From: Eggerthella sp.
GTDB taxonomy: Bacteria; Actinomycetota; Coriobacteriia; Coriobacteriales; Eggerthellaceae
Direction: 5' to 3'
DNA: 64,000 nucleotides
NCBI GenBank assembly: GCA_030540085.1
Contig: JAUNWY010000002.1
Location: forward strand, 245,072-309,071
The notes beneath the pieces are model-generated. The model was not told the DNA's origin. It did not search any database and saw only the letters and a list, made by a program, of their open reading frames with translations. The position numbers and the translations under genes are program-made. The stretch's first letter is position 1. Every line of letters begins with the position of its first letter. This document shows positions 18,136 to 27,267 of this stretch, piece after piece.

Positions 18136-20202
18136 TTACCCGTTCACCTTCCATCCCAATGCGCGTCTACGCGCATCCATGTCTTCAACGATTCGCTTCG
18201 CCAATGCCTGGTGGTCAACATCAACCACCATCTCGGAACCCAACAGGGGCTTGGTGCCATGCTCCATAAACTCAGTTACCTTTTCCGAACCCTGCGTAGG
18301 TGCATATACGCTGTGATACGAATTCATGCCCAGCAGGCGAAATGCCAAGGCGGCACAAATACCTTTTTCGTTTGACCATTCGGGACTTGCGAACGCAAAG
18401 GGTAAATCTTTGATAGCGTGCCCCGATTCGGCAGCAACCCCACAGAACAGCGCCGAAGCGCGAGCATTATCCAGGCATTCGCCCATCTGCCACACGGGCG
18501 GCACATCGCCCAGAAAACCGCGCAGCCCCTCCCCTGCCTGGTCCAAAGCCTTTTTCGAGCAGTAACCCAGTTTCATCAGAGGGAACGAAGCGCAGCCGTT
18601 TGTCATAACCAACACATCGTGTTTGATGAGGTAATCGGCCACTTCGACAATGGCTTTTTCGTAGACAATGCGGGGATTGTTGCAACCCACCAAATTCACG
18701 ATGCCGCGGATACGCCCTTCGCGCAAAGCATCGGCGATTGAACCAAAGCCATACTGCTGCTGAGCAAATTCAGCAGAAAAGCCCACTTCGACCTCGGCTT
18801 CATACTGGGGAATAACCACGGGGACCCCACGCCGATTGGTATGGCTCTCAATACCGCGCTCGACGATTTTCACAGCAAGCTCGTGAATCTCATCCAAGTT
18901 GGCATGATGATGGTCAAAGTCGTAATGCTCGGCGCCTGGCAACCGCGCAGAGTCGCTGGTCGTCACCACTGTGGTTTTGAAACACCGTGCAACATCCATA
19001 ATCGAGGGGAACACATCCTGCACATCGGCAACCCACAAGTCGAGTGCGCCAGTACCCAGCACCAATTCGGCACCAACCGCATTGGAGAGGGGAATAACCC
19101 CACCGTAGCGGTACATCGCCGAAAGTCCTGAACAGCAAATGCCATAGAACTGGATGCCTTCGGCTCCTGCAGCACGTGCCTTTTCCTGATATTCGGTAGA
19201 ACGCCCTACACGCACAATCTCGCTCACCATAAGCGGTGAATGGCCATGCACCGCAATGTTCACCCATCCCTTTTTCAACGCACCAAGGTTCATGGTGGTT
19301 TTGCGACGTTCCGGCAGGCCGAACAAGCTGTCCATCGCGATAGACGAGCCCAAACAGCTCGTCCAAGCAAAGGCAACGCCCGTGCGCAGGAACTGCTGCA
19401 TAACATGACGCCAGTCGCCATCGGTCCCGACGCTGGTCTTGTGCAAGCTTTCGAATACCTCGTGGTACACGCTGATGGGCAAGATACCCAGTTTTTCCCA
19501 GGTATCTAAACGCTCCTGCGGCGCAAAGGCGTGGACGGTTTTATGGTCGTCGGGCACCGTACGAGAAAGATCCTCCAGCAAAGTATCAGCCACCTCTACC
19601 GCAAGCTGATTGAGGGGTTTGCCGGAGCCATCAATCCCGAACTTTTGACATACGGTACGAATCTTTGCCTCACCTTCAATGGGAAGATTCAGCACGCCTT
19701 CGCCAGCGCGTTTCAGCGCCAACATGCTCTCGCGGCCGCGGGCGCCATGCGCTGCAGCACCTGAGGCAAGAGAGCGCAGCATGTTGCGAGCAACGATCAA
19801 ATCAGCATCAGCCCCGCATACACCACGCGGTGCCTTCTTGGTTATCTTGCACGGGCCCATAAAGCAATTCTTACAGCAGATGCCCGCAATGCCGAACGAA
19901 CACTGCGGCTGCTGGGCATCGAAACGGTCGAACACCGTATCGATGCCCAGCTCCTGCATACGCAAAAGCATGTCGCGCACAGCTGGATCGGGCGTCTGCT
20001 CGATAACCTGCTGTTTATTCGCAAACGTCTTCTTGTATTCACGCACAGCCTGCGTGTAGTCGTGAAAATCCGCACTATCGTGGCTGTGATGGCCATGCTC
20101 ATGTTCGTGCTTGCTGTGCGCTATGGCGCGGGCAAGCTCTTTTTCGTTTATCCCATCCGCATTTCGGCTTGCTGGCGCGGACGTAAGGTTGGCGTTGCTC
20201 AT
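18136..20202 (-). CDS. cooS: CooS-family protein (Ni-CO dehydrogenase homologue with altered C-cluster)
   Basis: This 688-residue protein follows the anaerobic CODH catalytic-subunit fold. Cys101 and Cys109 match the D-cluster, and Cys110, 113, 118 and 129 the B-cluster. Active-site positions retained are the VHGH histidine region (318-321), GICC (354-357), Cys507, Cys537, Cys576 and Lys613. However, the residue matching the C-cluster cysteine of canonical CODHs (DYQC in C. hydrogenoformans CODH-II, recalled) is Asp396 in DVQD. Only the first His (152) of the histidine proton channel is kept. Residues 29-47 are His-rich (HEHEHGHHSHDS). These changes recall the hybrid-cluster enzyme CooS-V, which lacks CO activity, so the CODH label should be treated with caution. 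No cooC, cooF or ACS gene is nearby. An AAAGGA site precedes ATG 20202. Confidence 0.9.
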   Translation of the reverse strand: MSNANLTSAPASRNADGINEKELARAIAHSKHEHEHGHHSHDSADFHDYTQAVREYKKTFANKQQVIEQTPDPAVRDMLLRMQELGIDTVFDRFDAQQPQCSFGIAGICCKNCFMGPCKITKKAPRGVCGADADLIVARNMLRSLASGAAAHGARGRESMLALKRAGEGVLNLPIEGEAKIRTVCQKFGIDGSGKPLNQLAVEVADTLLEDLSRTVPDDHKTVHAFAPQERLDTWEKLGILPISVYHEVFESLHKTSVGTDGDWRHVMQQFLRTGVAFAWTSCLGSSIAMDSLFGLPERRKTTMNLGALKKGWVNIAVHGHSPLMVSEIVRVGRSTEYQEKARAAGAEGIQFYGICCSGLSAMYRYGGVIPLSNAVGAELVLGTGALDLWVADVQDVFPSIMDVARCFKTTVVTTSDSARLPGAEHYDFDHHHANLDEIHELAVKIVERGIESHTNRRGVPVVIPQYEAEVEVGFSAEFAQQQYGFGSIADALREGRIRGIVNLVGCNNPRIVYEKAIVEVADYLIKHDVLVMTNGCASFPLMKLGYCSKKALDQAGEGLRGFLGDVPPVWQMGECLDNARASALFCGVAAESGHAIKDLPFAFASPEWSNEKGICAALAFRLLGMNSYHSVYAPTQGSEKVTEFMEHGTKPLLGSEMVVDVDHQALAKRIVEDMDARRRALGWKVNG

Positions 20203-20219
20203 GCTCTGTCCTTTTCTTT

Positions 20220-20245
20220 CCTAGTTTTCCTACTAGGTTTCTAGG
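20220..20245. promoter_or_regulatory. Candidate operator: CCTAG/CTAGG repeats before cooS
   Basis: One CCTAG and two CTAGG copies are spaced 13 and 8 bases apart, 18-43 bases upstream of the cooS start codon. They are positioned to bind a regulator or form a leader hairpin. No experimental or family support was found. Confidence 0.3.
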
Positions 20246-20346
20246 CTTAAAGAGGATAAAGCAATAACCCTTAATGGCAAGAGGTTTAGTGGGATTTAAT
20301 TCGACTACAATTATCGAGATACCCGAACGCCCGCTATCCACATGCG

Positions 20347-20374
20347 CTATAACCCTGTTTAGCTGGGGTTATAG
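20347..20374. promoter_or_regulatory. Inverted repeat CTATAACCC...GGGTTATAG upstream of cooS
   Basis: A perfect 9-base inverted repeat with a 10-base spacer lies 145 bases upstream of cooS. It could be an operator or a leader hairpin. Confidence 0.35.
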
Positions 20375-20593
20375 GAGGTCTTGGCATGCTGAAGGGACAG
20401 CTTGATGCTGCAACCCTCTTCTTGCTTTGCCGGGTAATGATTGAAACGCCCCACCTCAAATTGGGCCGCCTTGTCCCACCGCCTTACCTCGTCCCACCGC
20501 CTTTTCTTCGCCTCACCGCCTCGCCTCAATGAGGAAATCGCAATTTGCCCGCTCAAAAGAACCGATCTCACCACGCTTAGCGAAACGACCGCA

Positions 20594-20620
20594 CAAAAAA
20601 GCCCCGTCGAAACGGGGCTT
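20594..20620 (-). terminator. Terminator of metK
   Basis: A 9-bp stem (AAGCCCCGT, loop CGAA on the plus strand) is followed on the minus strand by six T, 32 bases past the metK stop. Confidence 0.88.
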
Positions 20621-20651
20621 AAAGTAATTGATTCGGTTTGCAAAAAACGCT

Positions 20652-21914
20652 TTACGCAATACCGCAAGCTGCTTTCAGCTCTTCGGCCTTGTCGGTCTTT
20701 TCCCAAGTGAACTCGGGGAGCTCGCGACCAAAGTGACCGTACGCCGCAGTGTTGCGATAGATGGGACGGCGCAAATCAAGCTCATCGATGATGGCGCCAG
20801 GACGCAGGTCGAACACTTTGTTTACCGCCGCTTCAATGTCAGACGCAGGAACAACGCCTGTGCCAAATGTGTCGACCATTACAGAAACAGGACGTGCAAC
20901 GCCAATGGCGTACGCAATCTGAACCTCGCAGCGCGTTGCCAAGCCGGCAGCAACCACATTCTTGGCAACCCAACGCGCAGCATAGGCGCCCGAGCGGTCT
21001 ACCTTAGTGCAGTCCTTACCCGAAAAGGCACCGCCACCGTGACGTCCCATACCGCCATAAGTGTCGACGATGATCTTACGACCGGTAAGACCAGCATCGC
21101 CCATGGGGCCACCCACCACAAAACGACCAGTGGGATTTACATACAACTCCAGATCGTCAGCAACCGTTACCCCCTCTGCCTCAAACACGGGGTCGATAAC
21201 GTTGCGTTTGAGCGCTTCGCGTAATTCAGCAGGATCGGTTTCCTCGGAGTGCTGGGTAGACACAACCACTTTTTCGACCTGAGTCGGAACACCGTCAACG
21301 TAACGAACGCTGACCTGGGTCTTGCCGTCGGGACGCAGGTTCGGCATGGTGCCATCTTTGCGCACCTTCGAAAGACGCTCGGCCAAACGGCTGGCAAGAT
21401 AATGCGGCAAAGGCATAAGGGTCTTCGTCTCGTTGCAAGCGTAACCGAACATCATGCCCTGATCACCTGCACCGATTTGGTCGTACGGATCAACGGCTTC
21501 GCCGTTCTGCGTTTCCCACGATTCATCAACGCCTTGCGCAATATCGGGAGACTGTTCGTGGATGGTATTCAGCACACCACAGGTATCGCAATCGAAGCCG
21601 TATTTGGCGCGATCGTAGCCGATTTCGCGAAGCACCTCACGAGCGATCCCCGGCACATCGACGTAAGCCTGGGTGCGTACTTCACCGGTAACCATGATAA
21701 GACCAGTGGTAGCCATGGTTTCCACCGCGCAGCGAACCTCTTTCGGGTTAGCAGGAATTCCGCCTGGAGCAACATAACCCTCTGCTGCCAGCTCGGTTTC
21801 CTTGGCAAGGATGGCATCGAGGATGGCATCGGAGATCTGGTCGCAAATCTTATCGGGGTGACCTTCAGTTACCGATTCGCTCGTAAACAGGTACGAATGC
21901 TGTTCTTCTTGCAT
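20652..21914 (-). CDS. metK: S-adenosylmethionine synthetase
   Basis: This 420-residue cytosolic enzyme makes SAM from methionine and ATP. Family signatures are present: [15 protein letters not shown] at the N-terminus, [12 protein letters not shown] in the middle and [20 protein letters not shown] toward the C-terminus. Length is slightly above the usual 380-400. An AAGGAAAC site precedes the ATG. No SAM riboswitch is visible in the short gap to the radical-SAM gene. Confidence 0.97.
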   Translation of the reverse strand: MQEEQHSYLFTSESVTEGHPDKICDQISDAILDAILAKETELAAEGYVAPGGIPANPKEVRCAVETMATTGLIMVTGEVRTQAYVDVPGIAREVLREIGYDRAKYGFDCDTCGVLNTIHEQSPDIAQGVDESWETQNGEAVDPYDQIGAGDQGMMFGYACNETKTLMPLPHYLASRLAERLSKVRKDGTMPNLRPDGKTQVSVRYVDGVPTQVEKVVVSTQHSEETDPAELREALKRNVIDPVFEAEGVTVADDLELYVNPTGRFVVGGPMGDAGLTGRKIIVDTYGGMGRHGGGAFSGKDCTKVDRSGAYAARWVAKNVVAAGLATRCEVQIAYAIGVARPVSVMVDTFGTGVVPASDIEAAVNKVFDLRPGAIIDELDLRRPIYRNTAAYGHFGRELPEFTWEKTDKAEELKAACGIA

Positions 21915-21938
21915 CTATCGTTTCCTTCCGGGAAAACA

Positions 21939-21960
21939 GGAGGCAGCCAAAGCTGCCTCC
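21939..21960 (-). terminator. Hairpin between the radical-SAM gene and metK
   Basis: A perfect 9-bp stem (GGAGGCAGC, loop CAAA) is followed on the minus strand by TGTTTTCCC. It is a probable weak terminator or attenuator ahead of metK. Confidence 0.6.
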
Positions 21961-22047
21961 CCACAACTTTTCGATAGTACTATACCGTCCCTCTGCCCCA
22001 TGCTGCGCTGTCAACAGAAAACACCAACAGGTTATGGGGCAAGCGGA

Positions 22048-23490
22048 CTATTTATCTTGCGTCATTGGGTGACGGGTACGACCCAAACGCTCGAATTTTG
22101 TCATATCGGTTGCCGCCATTCCCTGGGTAACATCGTGGCGCTTCTCGAACAAAGGATCGTTCGGGTCGTTCCAAATGCGTTCGGAAACCGGCTTCCATGC
22201 TGCGGCAGCGTCCTTGGTTTTCGCACACAGCTCTTCAGCGGTTTCCTGCTCCTGCAGATCGGAAGAATGGGCGCCTGCGCGCTCAACCATTTCGGTCAGC
22301 TTGCCACTGTTTTCCAGGATAGGACACGGGCGGAGCAGATTGTCGCTGAAAGGCTGCTCGCGGTAGTACTCCATGAAAATGGGCGATTGCAACGCTTCAA
22401 GCAGGGAAACCTCACGAATATTAGCGTTGGAGTAATGAGCGAAGACGCACGGGTCGACGTCGCCCGCCGCATTGATGTGAAGGTAACGGCGTCCGCCGGC
22501 AATGCAGCCGCCCACGAATTCGCCGTCATTCTGGAAATCAAGCGTAAACAGGGGTTTCTTCTGGCGCATTTCACGGACGAAGCGATACAGATGCTCACGC
22601 TGCTCGGGGCTGGCCATAAGATCGTGCGTAGACCCAGCACCTACCGGCATGAACGAGAAAATCCAGGCAAAGAGCGCGCCCTGGTCGATGAGGTAATCGA
22701 AGTATTCCTCCGAGGCAATCGATTCAGCATTCTGCGAGGTGTAGCAGCATGAAACGCCGAAGGGCAAACCGTTTCGCTTCAGCAGCTGCATGGCCTTTTG
22801 CACCTTGGCATACGTTCCCACACCACGGCGACTATCGGTTGCTTCCTCGAAGCCTTCAGCGCTGATGGCAGGAACGAAGTTCTTCACACGAATCATTTCC
22901 TGGCAGAACGCCTCATCGATCAGCGTGCCATTGGTAAACGAAAGGAACACGCAATCGGGGTGCATCTCGCACAGCTTGATGAGGTCTTTCTTGCGCACCA
23001 GAGGTTCGCCACCCGTGTAGATATATACATGCGTGCCTAGCTCTTTACCCTGCTTGATGATGGAATCAATCTCTTCCAAGCTCAGATTCAGTTTGTTACC
23101 GTATTCCGCCGCCCAGCAGCCTGTGCAGTGAAGATTGCAAGCACTAGTAGGGTCAAGAAGGATAGCCCAGGGGATATTGCATTCGTATTTATCGCGGTTG
23201 GCTTCCTGCACCGGCCATGCCATCAGGTTGCCATCGATGATAAGCGTTTTCACGAGATCGTCGCGCACTTCAGGGTTGGTGTCATTCATGATATGCATGA
23301 TCAGACGATACCAGTTGCTTTGGTCGTCGATGGCACCGCGAAACGCTGCTCGCTGAGATGCAAACAAATCCTTTGGCGCCACTTTATCCAGCAAATCCAT
23401 AATTTTTACGATGTTATGTTCAGGATCTGCCAGAAAGTAGTCCACGGCTTTTTCGAAAGCCGCCTTCTTGATGTGATCACTTGCCTTCAT
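22048..23490 (-). CDS. Radical SAM protein with SPASM-like C-terminus
   Basis: This 480-residue enzyme carries the radical-SAM cluster motif CNLHCTGC (Cys118, 122, 125), followed by the SAM-binding YTGGEP segment. The C-terminal part has further cysteines, in GGCIAGGRR, DPCVFAHY and LLRPCPI, that could bind an auxiliary Fe-S cluster as in SPASM proteins. The substrate is unknown and no peptide precursor is seen beside it. The N-terminal 100 residues are helical and unassigned. It is divergent from a TetR regulator 145 bases away, which probably controls it. Confidence 0.9.
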   Translation of the reverse strand: MKASDHIKKAAFEKAVDYFLADPEHNIVKIMDLLDKVAPKDLFASQRAAFRGAIDDQSNWYRLIMHIMNDTNPEVRDDLVKTLIIDGNLMAWPVQEANRDKYECNIPWAILLDPTSACNLHCTGCWAAEYGNKLNLSLEEIDSIIKQGKELGTHVYIYTGGEPLVRKKDLIKLCEMHPDCVFLSFTNGTLIDEAFCQEMIRVKNFVPAISAEGFEEATDSRRGVGTYAKVQKAMQLLKRNGLPFGVSCCYTSQNAESIASEEYFDYLIDQGALFAWIFSFMPVGAGSTHDLMASPEQREHLYRFVREMRQKKPLFTLDFQNDGEFVGGCIAGGRRYLHINAAGDVDPCVFAHYSNANIREVSLLEALQSPIFMEYYREQPFSDNLLRPCPILENSGKLTEMVERAGAHSSDLQEQETAEELCAKTKDAAAAWKPVSERIWNDPNDPLFEKRHDVTQGMAATDMTKFERLGRTRHPMTQDK

Positions 23491-23515
23491 CGTTGCCCCT
23501 CTTCTCTATATTAAG

Positions 23516-23607
23516 TATCATACGTTGATTTTTCCACATTTGTAGATTATATTAGCTTCAAAGAGGGGCTCAATGCCCAAGAGGTAAAGACCTGTATCAT
23601 AAGATAC
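23516..23607. promoter_or_regulatory. Candidate TetR operators between radical-SAM and tetR genes
   Basis: The motif GTATCATA occurs twice in the divergent intergenic region, near 23516 and at 23594. The second lies inside the perfect inverted repeat GTATC-ATAA-GATAC (23594-23607). Such duplicated palindromic half-sites are typical of TetR-family binding. Confidence 0.45.
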
Positions 23608-23635
23608 GTATCGGCAATGATTGGGGATTATTTTT

Positions 23636-24244
23636 ATGGCTACGATCGAAGCTAAAAAGACTGATAGACGCGTAATTCGCACCCGAAGCGCCATACGTAA
23701 AGCCTTTACCGACCTACTTGCCGAAACGGCCTATAGCAAGATCACCATCACCGCACTTGCCAAGCGCGCCGATGTCGACCGAAAGACGTTCTACACCCAC
23801 TATTCATCGGTGGACAATCTGCTCGAAGACGTGATTCGCATCCAAACCGAAAAAAGCTTGGAGGGGATCGATTTTCGTGACTTCTTTGCCGATCCTCCTG
23901 CCTGCACCAAACGCTTCCTGACCGCCATCGAAGCCTCACTGCCCTTCACCCGCGAACAGCTGCGCGCAGTTGCCGAGCATGTGCCCCTCGACGAGTACCT
24001 CACCTATTGGACGGCTGCCGCAAAAGAGCACATCCACAACGAGGCGGGATTGCTTCCCGCCGTGGCTGAACGCAACCTCGACATCATGCTTGAATTCTAT
24101 CTAGGCGGCATTCTTAACGCCTACCTATATTGGCTCCGCAACTGCCACGACATGCCTCTTGATGAATTACTGGCGCTGATATCGGACAACGTGGCGTATG
24201 GCCTTCCCGGAACCCTTGCCCGCCGAGCCAAAGTTCAGCACTAA
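23636..24244 (+). CDS. TetR/AcrR family transcriptional regulator
   Basis: This 202-residue protein has an N-terminal helix-turn-helix around residues 15-65 (ITALAKRADVDRKTFYTHY) and a helical ligand-binding C-terminal domain of unknown specificity. The ATG at 23636 has a GGGGA site; an in-frame TTG at 23621 adds only five residues. The gene is divergent from the radical-SAM gene and is followed by a strong terminator, so it likely regulates that neighbour and itself. Confidence 0.92.
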   Translation: MATIEAKKTDRRVIRTRSAIRKAFTDLLAETAYSKITITALAKRADVDRKTFYTHYSSVDNLLEDVIRIQTEKSLEGIDFRDFFADPPACTKRFLTAIEASLPFTREQLRAVAEHVPLDEYLTYWTAAAKEHIHNEAGLLPAVAERNLDIMLEFYLGGILNAYLYWLRNCHDMPLDELLALISDNVAYGLPGTLARRAKVQH

Positions 24245-24257
24245 AGCCAAATCCGCC

Positions 24258-24305
24258 AATCGCCTTCAGGATCCCCCTTGCACCTCCTGAAGGCGATTGC
24301 CTTTC
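24258..24305 (+). terminator. Terminator of the tetR gene
   Basis: A perfect 14-bp stem (AATCGCCTTCAGGA and its complement) is followed by GCCTTTCG, 14 bases after the stop codon. Confidence 0.75.
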
Positions 24306-24399
24306 GGGCGTCATATTTCCCGCATTTTTCCTGCAGCAAAGCACAGATGCCCCGCCCAACGGGTACACTTTCGCTGAAACCAACGCGAAAGGAAGCTCC

Positions 24400-25767
24400 A
24401 TGAAAAGCAACGCTGAGCTCACCGAAGAATATTTTGCCTGCGCTGAAGAGCTCGACGGCGATATCGCCGGCCGCCGAAGCGCGTACGAATACATGAAAAA
24501 CTCCACCGCCATCGTGCACGAAAAGGTGGTTGCCTCTTCATTCATTCCCCGACTCTACAACGACGAGAGCTGGGAAACGTTACGCTCCATAGCCGAGACA
24601 ACGCATCGAATCTTGTGCAAAGTCATCGAACATTACTGCGAAACGCCCGAATATCGCGACGTGTTCACCTTCGATGAGCGCCTGCGCGAACTGGTGCTTT
24701 TGCCTCGCGGCTACGCCGACCCGCTACCCTTCGCCCGCATCGACGTTTTCCTGAACGAAGACGATCTCAGCTGCGGCTTCTGCGAGTTCAACGGCGACGG
24801 TTCTGCAGGCATGAATGAGAACCGAGAGATCACCAACAGCATCGACCAAACAGAAACATTCAAGCTTTTCTCCCAGAAGCACCCCCTTGAAGCCTGCGAG
24901 CTCTTCGATTCATGGGTGCGAGAGTTCATTCGCATCTTCGAGCATTCAAAGCACTTTGTTCCTGGTGCTCGATTCGCCATCTGCGATTACCTTGAGTGCG
25001 GCGTAGTCGACGAGTTCAAGGTGTTCTCCTCTTTCTTTGCACGCTACGGCTACGAATGCGTTGTATGCGACGTGCGCGATCTGAAGTTCGACGGCGGCGC
25101 CCTGTACGATGCCGACGGGCTGCCCGTTCATGCCATTTGGCGCCGCAGCGTAACAAACGACGTGCTTGATCACTGGGACGAGTCGCAAGACCTTATCGAG
25201 GCGGTACGTCACGAAGCCGTAGCCTTGATTGGCAGCTTTGCCGGTCATCTGGTTCACGACAAGCAGATTTTCGAAGTACTGCGCCACCCCAAAACCAAGG
25301 CAATCCTAACTCCCGAGGAAAACGAATTCGTAGAGCGCCATGTTCCCCGCACCCTTTTCCTCGACGAAAAGGAAATCGATCTCAACGAGGTACGCACCAA
25401 CAAGAACGCCTGGATCATCAAGCCCACAGACAATTACGGCGCCAAAGATGTATATGCCGGCGTTTCCTCCACCCAGGAAGAATGGGAGGATCTTATTGCC
25501 CGATTCGCAAACGGGGCATCAGGCGCGCCTTTTATTGTGCAGACGTACCTCACCCCGTACAAAACCCACACCTTGCCTCCTGATGAAGATATCGAGAACC
25601 TGACCGATGATGAAGTTGATCGAACAGGGGCCTTATACAACAACCTCAGCGGCCTCTACCTGTACAACGGGCATTTTCAGGGCATTTTCTCCCGCCTAGG
25701 ACCCTTCCCCACCATCAGCAAGGACCTGAAGGGCATCACCGCCGCCACCATCCGCGTTCGAGGGTAG
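24400..25767 (+). CDS. ATP-grasp-like protein (circularly permuted / glutathionylspermidine-synthase type)
   Basis: This 455-residue cytosolic protein resembles the permuted ATP-grasp/GSP-synthase group, which ligates carboxylates to amines. Supporting segments are LSCGFCEFNGDGSAGMNENR at about residues 126-145 and AWIIKPTDNYGAKDVYAG at about 337-354. The latter matches the nucleotide-binding K-P-x(4)-G region. Substrate specificity cannot be read from the sequence. It is followed after 4 bases by the TIGR01906-type membrane protein, so the two form an operon. Confidence 0.7.
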   Translation: MKSNAELTEEYFACAEELDGDIAGRRSAYEYMKNSTAIVHEKVVASSFIPRLYNDESWETLRSIAETTHRILCKVIEHYCETPEYRDVFTFDERLRELVLLPRGYADPLPFARIDVFLNEDDLSCGFCEFNGDGSAGMNENREITNSIDQTETFKLFSQKHPLEACELFDSWVREFIRIFEHSKHFVPGARFAICDYLECGVVDEFKVFSSFFARYGYECVVCDVRDLKFDGGALYDADGLPVHAIWRRSVTNDVLDHWDESQDLIEAVRHEAVALIGSFAGHLVHDKQIFEVLRHPKTKAILTPEENEFVERHVPRTLFLDEKEIDLNEVRTNKNAWIIKPTDNYGAKDVYAGVSSTQEEWEDLIARFANGASGAPFIVQTYLTPYKTHTLPPDEDIENLTDDEVDRTGALYNNLSGLYLYNGHFQGIFSRLGPFPTISKDLKGITAATIRVRG

Positions 25768-25771
25768 CGCC

Positions 25772-26542
25772 GTGAGTATCATGCGTCGCGCGCTTGCCCC
25801 TCTTCTTACGCTCGCAACCAGCATAGCCCTGGCCTACACCCTGTTCGGATTGGGATTCGTTGCCTGCACCACCCCGCAGGCAACCGCCGCCATTGGCGGC
25901 ACCTTCTCTGGCTGGGAGAATTCGGTGTTCCCCGAAGAAGACATGGCGGCCATCGCTGAGGCAACGCGCGCTTTCTCTATCGAAGGAGCACCAATCGACG
26001 AACTCTCCGATGCGATCCGTTCAGCGCTCGAAGACTCAAACCCTCAACTTGCCGAGGCGTTTGCCGCAAGCGGACTCGACATCGCCACAAACCAGGACAA
26101 AGCCGCTTCGGTGGCGGGCGCGCTTTCCGATCGCTACACCCTGCCGCAAAACGCGCTTTCCCACCTGCAGGACTGCACGCCCATTTTCACCACGGGCCGC
26201 ATTTCGGTGGGAGTTGTGGGGGGATTCGCCCTCGTAGGACTTATAGCGCTGGGTTTTCTAGCAGGACGCAAGGCAGCAGGTCGTGCAATGCAGCTCGGCG
26301 CAGTCCTAGTCGCCGTAACGCTGTTGGCTCTAGCCGCATGGGCGATCACCGATTTCGATGGCCTCTTCACTTGGATGCATCAGATGCTGTTTTCGCAGGG
26401 AAACTGGACGTTTAGCGCGAGCTCGCTTTTGATTCAGCTGTTCCCTGAGGCCTTCTGGGCAGCCATGGCGGCACTTTGGGTTATCTGCAGCCTTATCTGT
26501 GCCGTTCTATGCGGGCTTCTGGGGAAGGTTATCGCGCACTAG
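25772..26542 (+). CDS. TIGR01906/DUF1461 family integral membrane protein
   Basis: This 256-residue protein has one N-terminal and three C-terminal membrane segments around an extracytoplasmic domain of about 120 residues. The family hallmark is clear near the end: HQMLFSQGNWTF, then LIQLFPEAFW. Function of the family is unknown. The GTG at 25772, 4 bases after the ATP-grasp stop, is the likely start, with an ATG nine bases further as alternative. It converges with the yqeY gene. Confidence 0.88.
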   Translation: MSIMRRALAPLLTLATSIALAYTLFGLGFVACTTPQATAAIGGTFSGWENSVFPEEDMAAIAEATRAFSIEGAPIDELSDAIRSALEDSNPQLAEAFAASGLDIATNQDKAASVAGALSDRYTLPQNALSHLQDCTPIFTTGRISVGVVGGFALVGLIALGFLAGRKAAGRAMQLGAVLVAVTLLALAAWAITDFDGLFTWMHQMLFSQGNWTFSASSLLIQLFPEAFWAAMAALWVICSLICAVLCGLLGKVIAH

Positions 26543-26543
26543 C

Positions 26544-26676
26544 TGGGAATATAGGGACAGGTCCCATTTTCCCACCTGGGTATTACGAATAAAAAGAGAA
26601 CCCTGCTTGCGCAAACCAGCCGCAAGCAGGGTTCTGTTCGTTAGGTGGGAAACTGGGACCTGTCCCTATATTCCCA
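26544..26676. repeat. Inverted pair of 34-base REP-like repeats flanking a terminator
   Basis: Copies at 26544-26577 and 26643-26676 are inverted and match at 33 of 34 positions. Each contains a GGGACAGGTCCC palindrome flanked by TGGGAATATA- and TTTCCCACCT-type ends. They enclose the yqeY terminator, between two convergent genes. Confidence 0.8.
26592..26635 (-). terminator. Terminator of yqeY
   Basis: A perfect 15-bp stem (26597-26611 with 26621-26635) with a 9-base loop is followed on the minus strand by CTTTTTATTCG. It may also stop plus-strand transcription. Confidence 0.85.
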
Positions 26677-26684
26677 CCGCATGG

Positions 26685-27128
26685 CTATGCCAAACGGCCC
26701 TGAAGCTCTTTCGCAGCTGCAGCCTTGTCGAAGTTGCCTCCCGTTTTCTGGGTGAGGGCACCCATGACACGACCCATTTCTTTCTTGGTAGTTGCGCCGG
26801 TTTCAGCGAGCACCTCATCAATCAAGGCCAAAAGCTCTTCGCCGCTGACTTGCTTCGGAAGATACTCCTCCAGAATCTTCACCTGCTCGGTGAGGGTATC
26901 GGTGCGCTCCTGGTCGTTGCCCGCCTTGATGGAACCATCAAGGGTTTCCTTCGTCTGCTTGATGGTGCGCTTCAACATGGCGTCAACATCGGCGTCGGTA
27001 ATCTCGCGACGCTCATTTACCTCAATATTCTTAATCTCGCCCAGAACCTGGCGAAGGATGGCCAAGCGGGCCTTTTCCTTTGCCTTCATGGCCGCTTTGA
27101 TCTCATCACGCAATTCCTGGTAGTTCAT
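26685..27128 (-). CDS. GatB/YqeY domain protein
   Basis: This 147-residue protein matches the stand-alone YqeY family, related to the tRNA-binding tail domain of GatB amidotransferase. Typical segments are LRDEIKAAMKAKEK at the start and KEMGRVMGAL near the end. The exact role is unknown; a tRNA-linked function is assumed from the domain. The ATG at 27128 has a strong AAGGAGG site. A frame extension to 27173 lacks one. Confidence 0.92.
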   Translation of the reverse strand: MNYQELRDEIKAAMKAKEKARLAILRQVLGEIKNIEVNERREITDADVDAMLKRTIKQTKETLDGSIKAGNDQERTDTLTEQVKILEEYLPKQVSGEELLALIDEVLAETGATTKKEMGRVMGALTQKTGGNFDKAAAAKELQGRLA

Positions 27129-27267
27129 ATGTTCCTCCTTTGTTGACCGTTCCCCATTATACGCGCGGGGCAAAATAGACAGCAGGAATCACTGAACCCC
27201 TACCTTTGAGGAGTACAATCACCTAGCCGCAAGCAAACGTACGAGCACATCAGAGAAAGGGACCCCC

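Larger units (their letters stand above)
20203..20593. other. Upstream region of the cooS operon
   Basis: No gene is seen. It contains a CCTAG/CTAGG repeat cluster next to the cooS start (20220-20245), a CTATAACCC inverted repeat (20347-20374) and a block of imperfect CCCACCGCCTT repeats near 20480-20525. Promoter and operator sites for cooS probably lie here. Confidence 0.5.

Noticed and set aside
21915..22047. SAM riboswitch before metK
   Set aside because: The gap is too short and lacks the conserved elements; only a terminator-like hairpin is seen.
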